Assembly (NCBI GenBank): GCA_014529385.2
Contig: CM043962.1
Location: 150,034,647 to 150,098,646 of the forward strand
Source of the DNA: Adiantum capillus-veneris
Lineage: Eukaryota > Streptophyta > Polypodiopsida > Polypodiales > Pteridaceae
DNA: 64,000 nt
Reading direction: 5' to 3'
The first letter of the stretch is position 1; each line of letters begins with the position of its first letter. The position numbers and the translations under genes are program-made. Positions 57,972-64,000 of the stretch are shown in pieces. The notes under the pieces are model-generated. The model was given only the letters and a program-made list of their open reading frames with translations. It was not told the origin of the DNA and did no database searches.

Positions 57972-60900
57972 TCATGTCGTCCCTGACATGGCTGTTAAAT
58001 CCAGTAGTGTTGGGCCGAGTATATCAGTGTTGATGGTGAAGAAGCCAGTGTAGAACGCTTCTTCAAAGGCTTGGAGGTGATAGGATGGCAGAAACATTAT
58101 CCTTTGATACAATGCATGTATCACCTCCTTGGAAGGCTGACCAGACAGATCATATGCACATTTGTAAGTATCTTGAAAGAAGAAGATACTGCCTGTCACC
58201 TGGCCCGGTTTGAATGTCTTGAAGATTGCCAAAAGGGTTTTGCAGATCTTCCTCATCATTATGCAAGAAAGGTCAGGCGAGCCAGTGAACAATTTGATGG
58301 CGCCCGTTAGGGTTTTTGCCATGTATTGAACACTTATTCTCTCGCCTGCCTTCAAGCCTGGCAGCTTCGGATAGTTCAGCCAAGTGGGTTGGCTTCTTTG
58401 TAGTATCTCCTGGGCCTTCCACGTCCGTATCCTTGGTAGAGGGCAGAAGCTTAGGTTATCTCTGATGATTTTGGGTGCCTCTACCAAATGGATTAGGTAC
58501 TGTGGATACTTCATCAGCCACGCCTTTCTCCACCTGGGCTGGGAGTCGACTATCAACTTGGCCCCTTCAGGCTGGGAGATATCTGCTGTGTAGAGTGGCA
58601 CTGTCGGCTCTTCTCTAATCCTCTTGTTGATGGTGGAGGCTTCGTACTTTAGCAAAGGATATGGGAGAGAGGGCTATAGCCATTCACGCCGGAGGTTGTT
58701 GGCATCGATCTTCTGAATGGTCATGGATTTAAAAACCCTCTGCTCCCATTCCAAGGCTTCCTTGGCCGTTTCTCTGATTTCTGTCTCTATGGCCTTGCGC
58801 AGCTTCTCTTCCTCTTCTTGTGTCAGATCTTGTGGCTCTTGAGAGGGTCCTACTAGGATTTCCTCTTGCATGGGTGTGTCCACAGGATCTGCCACATTCT
58901 CTAGGTCTCTGCCTTCCATGGCTGCCGGCCCTGTGCATGCCTACTCTTCTGTCTGCTCTTCTGCCTGCTGTCCTCTCAGCTCTTCTATCTGCTTTAGGAG
59001 TGTCTGTTTCCCTGCTTCGGCTTCTTCTCCCATGTTCACGAGGAGGTCGTTCAACTTGGCGTTTATCTTCTCCGCCTCCTCGAGCTTTGTCTTGATAATT
59101 TCTAGCTCATCTTGCATTGCTTTCTGCTCTTCTTCCATGTGTGTTTGCATAACCACGGACCCTTCCACCATCATCAACCTTTGCTTTTTCTCTAAAGTCA
59201 ACTCTTTCTGAAGCTCTTTCATCTGTTCTTCATAGATTTGGCTTTCTGTAGTGGTGTGAGTTGAGCTAGTAGCTTTGACTCTGGCAAGAGATGCCCGTAG
59301 CCACTGGATGGTTTGATCTTTAACTTTAGGCTGGTCCTTGAGCTCAAGGACCTCATCCTGGCTGGCCTCCTGGTCTATTTATGCCTTTTCTTTGGCATTT
59401 CGCATGGCCTAAACTTCCTTGGACTCCTCAGAAAGTTGTAGGGTTAGGTTATCACTTTCCCTCTCTACATCTGTCAATGACTTGCTGAGTTGTTTATACT
59501 CCTCTTCGGCTCCTTGCAGTCTTTGAGCTGCTGCCTGATTTTCTCTTTCCATTTCCTGTCATCTTTGCAATGCCTTTGCCAGACTGGCTTGCAGCTCTGC
59601 TTCTCTCTCTATCTGCCTTTGGCTTTGTTTTTGTGAAGTGTCAACTTCCAACTTTATCTGCACTTCGGTGGCTTTGGGAGTTGCCATTTCACTTTCTGAG
59701 GCCATTGACTGTGCTCTTAGACTGGTTAGCTTTGTCATCACCACATCCCAATCATTGGTGGGTGGGTGCAGGTCCATTGTATCAGTGGCCATCTCCTTTA
59801 GCTCTACTAACCGTAGGCTTTGCATTTGCTCTTTGGGCCCCGTGCTCTCCAAGTCGAATGCGACTGTGGCAGCCTCTTCTTTTGTATATCCGGCAACTAG
59901 CAGGTCTAGAAATGTGTTGTATGATTCATTTGGCTCTGGCTGCTCACTTTTAGGCTTAGCCTCTTCCTTTGGTTCTTGCTCCTAGCTTTGTTCTTGCTTT
60001 GACTCTTCTTGGTCTTCTGGTTGGTCTTGCTCCTCTTTCTCTTCTTGTGGAGGGCTACGAGGAGGTGGTGAGGGCGGTGGGTTGGATTCAGGGCTGCTGG
60101 CCGGTGGAGTTATCGGTTTTTTCTTGAAATCTCTGTCCGCCTTTGTCTTCCTTTCTCTCTCTTGGCCTTCCTGCTCTTCTAGCAGTTTCTGTCGGACTTG
60201 CTCCACTTCCTCTTCTGTAAAGGGTACATGTGGGATATTCTCTGCTGTGGCATCAAGAATATCAAAATTCTTAATGTAATCATTGAATTTGTCTTTGTGC
60301 ACCCTTCGGGATGACCCTGACATTGCTTCTAGAGACGGCTTCCATATCTCGTCTAAATCTCCTTTGAGGGCTCTTTCTGCCCTGAAGCTTTCCATCAGCC
60401 GCTATAGACGTTCTGCTTTCTGTGATTTCGTCTCTTTTACTGGCACTTGGGCAGATTCTTTCTTTCCCTTCTTCAGCTCTGGCTGCTCTTTGTGCACGGT
60501 TTCTAACTGGCGTTTCAAACGGGTTGCCACCCTTGGTGCTTTGGGCTGTTCGTCTTCCTTATCTTCCTTGAGCCTCAGCCAGTCGTTTTGTGATGGAGGG
60601 TCGGGCCATCTTCCCTTGGCGTACAATGCCCCATAAATCACCTTCGTGATTAGCTCACTCGGCATGATGTATGTGGGGTTCTTGTTGCCCATCTTCACCA
60701 GATTATCATGTACATAAGCTGCATAATTGATGATCTTCGACTTGCTTTCCTGCATTGCCCAGGTGAATGTTGTGGCAATTGCTGGAGGCGGCATCCTGTA
60801 CTTTTGTGGCCGCTTTGTACACATATGGAAATATTGATTGTACAGCTGACTCATGATTGCCACTTTGGGGTTGGCAATATCTTCAAAGGTATAGTTGGCT

Positions 60901-61397
60901 TTCTTTTCAGTGTACACCTTTACTTCGTCTCTTCTTTTGGCTACACTATCCCCCTTGTTGGAGAGGTCTAGTGCAGCTGCCACTACTCTTTCTGTGATTA
61001 GAATCTCAGTGCCTGGCTTGCCCTGCAGATCTGTAACTCGGGCCACTCCATCTTCTTTTATTGTTGTCACAAATTCCCATACTCTTTTTATGTCAATACC
61101 TGCCGGCACCGCTTCAAAGTAATTGTGGAGATCAATCTTCTCCAGATACTTTGCCATCTTGCTTCTGACGAACTCATTGAGTTCCCGCGGTAGCATTGGT
61201 AGCTCTATCATGTTTCCTTCGGTGTCTTTGAACACGCCTTGGTAAATCTTTAGATCATTGGACTCTAGCAGATCTTCTTGGATCCATGTGCTTGTTGGCT
61301 TTAGAGTTCCTTCTAGTATGACGAAGGGCTCTACCTCTTCTAGGTAATCTTTTATGGTCATCCTTTTCTTCTTTGCCGGTGACTTTGCGGCTGCCAT
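57972..61397 (-). pseudogene. Element G ORF3: unknown three-part protein, 1141 codons with seven in-frame stops
   Basis: From ATG 61395-61397 to TGA 57972-57974 one frame runs through without any frameshift, but has stops at 60402 (TAG), 59982 (TAG), 59559 (TGA), 59409 (TAG), 59379 (TAA), 58941 (TAG) and 58674 (TAG). Residues 1-290 form a globular N-domain (SKMAKYLEKIDLHNYFEAVP, PTYIMPSELITKVIYGALYA). About 290-335 is basic. About 335-470 is proline/glutamate-rich (PPASSPESNPPPSPPPRSPP). About 500-830 is coiled coil. About 915-1141 is a globular C-domain (YPLLKYEASTINKR, FYTGFFTINTDILGPTLLDL). There is no signal peptide or membrane segment, so it is not envelope-like. It is homologous to the ORF3 of element A. 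Function unknown; a structural or RNA/DNA-binding accessory role is only a guess. Confidence 0.75.
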
Positions 61398-64000
61398 AGA
61401 TCCTGTTGCACTCAGTAGTCCGAAGTTAGCGTTTTTTCCATATCAGCTGAGAAACCGAGTTTTATCTATCCAAATGACTTGAAAATTGAAAATAAAGCTT
61501 AAAAGGAACTTGTGAAACTGTGCATGTGCTCACAATGCAATTCTGGCCAAAAATTTTCATTTAGACATCCTACGCGTATGATGTCTTTTTCATCAGATTT
61601 GGGTGATACTTGACATGCTGGTGGTCCTTGGCCTATACAACATGGCTATGTGCTTGGATTTGGATTTGGGCATCAAAAAGTGGATTTTTGGGCTGATTCA
61701 GGCTTTAGGTCACAAATCAGGTAGAAATTCCACAACAGGTAGCAAGTGATGTCCAAATGGGTTGAGAATTGATATATGGGCTCATTGCACCATGGTATTG
61801 GCTCCCATGATGTCACTCTTTTGTCAAAAATATGCTGGAGACATCCTACGCGTAGGATGTCTATTTCATCAAAATGACTTGGGATTTGTTCTGTGGTAGT
61901 CCTTGGCATGTGGAACATGGCCATGCTCTTGGATTTTGATTTGGTCAAGAATTGATGTTGGTAAGACCCTGGGTAGTGTTTTTGGGCTCAAAAAGTGTAT
62001 CTTGAAGGTATATGAGCTCTTGAAGATGATGAGAAAAGATCTTGAAGTGTATCTTGAATGATTAGAATCTTGAAGTGTATCTTGAATGATTAGAATGGCT
62101 TCAAACTTGGTATATGAGCTCTTGAAGATGATAAGAAAAGATCTGGAATGTAAAAATACCCCTTGTAGGCCAAAAATGTCAAATAGACATCCTACGCGTA
62201 GGATGTCTACTTCATCAATTTTTGCAGGTAACCACACAGATTGGTTGGCTAGGTGCTCATGAATGTGTTGTGCAAGTTTCATGTGATTTGGACAAGTTTT
62301 GGTAGGTCTATGGCCCATTATTGCCTCTATGCCCTAACTTTGCATTTTTTCATGCATATGAGGTCAATGTTGGTCCAAATGGGATGAAACTTGGTGGCTA
62401 GCATGTAAAGGCTATTCAGAAAATGTGTGTGATAAAAAATGTTGGGTTCTGTGCCCAAAAATGCCCTTGAGACATCCTACGCGTAGGATGTCTCCTGATG
62501 ATTTTTTCATGGAATCTGTCACTAGTGCCTGCTGCCCTTAGTCCCCCTGAGTCCCTTTTAAGCCTAATTTCAACAAAAAAGTCAAATGGATAAAAAGTAA
62601 CTCCCTGTGGATTTTAGAGCCTCCGAGCCGTCTTCTAACTTTTGGAGTGCTTTTCGGCGATGAAATTTCTTGATATTGGTCTCCATAGCTTCCCGATCCC
62701 TTAGGGATCCTTGCCGTATGGTTTTTGTCGACTTTGGCTTCACCGGAGATCCATTTGGAAATTTGTCCCTCTAGAAGCACCCGTGATTGTCTTCGATGAT
62801 TTGTGGTGGTCTACCACCATAGGACTTGGTTGTTGATGGTCTAGGAAAGCCGCTCATGAAGTTTGGTGGCAAACGGACATGCAGTTTGGCCGCGAGAGCT
62901 ATTTGATGCTTTGTGTGTCTGATGCTGTTTCTGAAGTTTAGTGCTGCTTCAGGTCACCTTTTGGTCATGTGGGCTACATAGACTTGTCGAGCATGTCGAG
63001 ATGCTCCTACCCATGAATTTTGGTAGCATTTGGGCGCCTTTCCGCCGATTTCCCATTTGGTGGCCTCTTGCGGGTTTCTAGGAATTAGGGTTTTTCTTGA
63101 TGATTTTCTACTATCTTTGGACATCCAAGACTGGTCTCCTATGCTAGGGTAAGCTGCCGATGAAGTCTCGTTGCTTTTGGGTTAGCCGTTAGGTGGCCGC
63201 TTCTACTTGTAGGTCTCTAATGCCCGCTTTGTGTGTGAACTCTACGTTAGTTTTCGCGACAAAACGACAAACATGCGCGAAAAGCTCAAGGTGGTGAGCC
63301 TACCTTTCATTTCTGAAGCCCGTCGGGTAGTCGTGCGCGTCGTAGAAGCTGCTGGAAGTTTCGCTCGCTCTAGGTGGCAGAAGCTCTCTCTCAAAGGACA
63401 ATAGTGAAAATGAGCTAAAAATGAGGTGAAAATTTCGTATAATGGAGGTCCCTGAACCACTTTTCATGAAATTTGACATGTGCTCCCAACTTCTTGCGAG
63501 ATGCGGTTTAGGTTCAAAAATTTCTTGATTTGGACTCCATTTGCCTTGTTTACCAGAAATTTGGCATTTCGGTCAAAATCTGGCCAAAACACGCTTTTCG
63601 CTCCAGTCTCATAATTGCACCTCCACTGTACCATAGGTTGTCCTACAGTCACTGATCATCCCCATATTTTTTTTTTCATTACGACCATTTTTCACCTGCT
63701 TTTTGTATTTTTGAAGTTTTTCTGCTGAAAATTAGCAAACTTAAAAGGAAAATAGCAAATCAAACCCAGAAAATCCCCAAAAATCATAATAAATCAAAAA
63801 CATCACCGCAAAACCTTATATACACTCACATGCAGTTTTTATGGCTCGATTTCTCCGTTTTACCAATATTTTGTCCGAAAAATGGCTATTTCTACTTATA
63901 TACACACACCTAGGGGCTTGATTCGGCCTTTGGCCCCATATACCTATAGATACATGCTGTATAAGGGCATATGTACTTGGGTTAGTCCATAAAATTTTGC
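61398..64000 (-). other. Non-coding spacer of element G upstream of ORF3
   Basis: No credible gene. Four palindromes lie at 61563-62494. 62500-63650 has only short ORFs. 63660-63900 is AT-rich and contains TATATACAC twice; a similar AT-rich block with TATATACAC lies in the A spacer near 10030. Confidence 0.5.
61563..62494. repeat. Palindrome series in the spacer of element G
   Basis: Copies at 61563-61586 (one mismatch), 61839-61862 (perfect, 24 bp), 62184-62209 (perfect, 26 bp) and 62469-62494 (perfect, 26 bp). Inner part ACATCCTACGCGTAGGATGT. Core starts are 276, 346 and 285 bp apart. The outermost base pair is T-A in the third copy and G-C in the fourth. The DNA just outside (TTTCATCA, TGGTCCTTGG) is only partly conserved between copies. 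Confidence 0.92.

Larger units (their letters stand above)
57014..64000 (-). mobile_element. Gypsy element G, 3' half; continues beyond the right edge
   Basis: Minus strand: a spacer with palindromes (64000-61398), ORF3 (61397-57972), polypurine tract (57970-57955) and 3' LTR (57954-57014). ORF3 and LTR are homologous to those of element A. Gag-pol and the 5' LTR would lie to the right of the window. G is inserted in the gag of element C. Confidence 0.75.

Noticed and set aside
57972-61397. Envelope gene for ORF3
   Set aside because: The position is env-like, but no signal peptide, membrane span or fusion-peptide-like stretch is visible.

Overview
The window looks like nuclear DNA of a land plant. 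The evidence is Ty3/Gypsy elements of Athila/Tat type with a tRNA-Asp primer site, a Tork/Tnt1-like Ty1/Copia element, plant L1-type LINEs, and one spliced host gene. The exact plant group cannot be read from this sequence. The window is a nest of decayed retroelements around a single host gene.

Layout. (1) 1-22219, minus strand: a large Gypsy element (A). Its 5' LTR is at 21313-22219 with the primer site beside it. Next come a long leader with palindromes, gag, protease, RT, RNase H and integrase, a second retropepsin-like ORF, a second palindrome-bearing spacer, and an extra ORF (ORF3) that runs off the left edge. A Copia element with both LTRs (2324-7920, plus strand) sits inside ORF3. (2) 22228-27250: a badly decayed relative of A (B), with gag-PR on the plus strand and integrase-RT on the minus strand, as after an in-place inversion. 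(3) 27251-32700: no gene seen, only microsatellites and a small duplication. (4) 33166-40443, plus strand: a host gene for a long coiled-coil protein. One exon of 6830 bp is followed by two short coding exons, and the introns are only 73-78 bp. (5) 40444-44430: a Copia 3' end fragment, a 214-bp tandem repeat, and a decayed plus-strand Gypsy gag/protease (E). (6) 44430-49434, minus strand: two related LINEs head to tail, each with a (GA)n tract upstream of ORF1. (7) 49435-51351: no gene seen. (8) 51352-52905: a probable plus-strand Gypsy LTR and leader (F), joined to a minus-strand Gypsy (C, 57013 to about 52905) with gag, protease, RT, RNase H and a second RNase H. The F/C junction has been triplicated. 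(9) 57014-64000, minus strand: the 3' half of another Gypsy element (G) inserted in the gag of C, with 3' LTR, polypurine tract, a complete ORF3 and a palindrome-bearing spacer. Its gag-pol would lie beyond the right edge.

The most unusual signal is shared by A, F and G. Their non-coding leaders and pol-ORF3 spacers carry series of 22-26 bp palindromes, usually about 276-295 bp apart. Each element has its own palindrome sequence, the spacers between them are much more diverged than the palindromes, and paired (compensatory) differences are seen between families. A and G also share ORF3, a three-part protein (globular N-domain, proline/glutamate-rich and coiled-coil middle, globular C-domain) located between pol and the 3' LTR.
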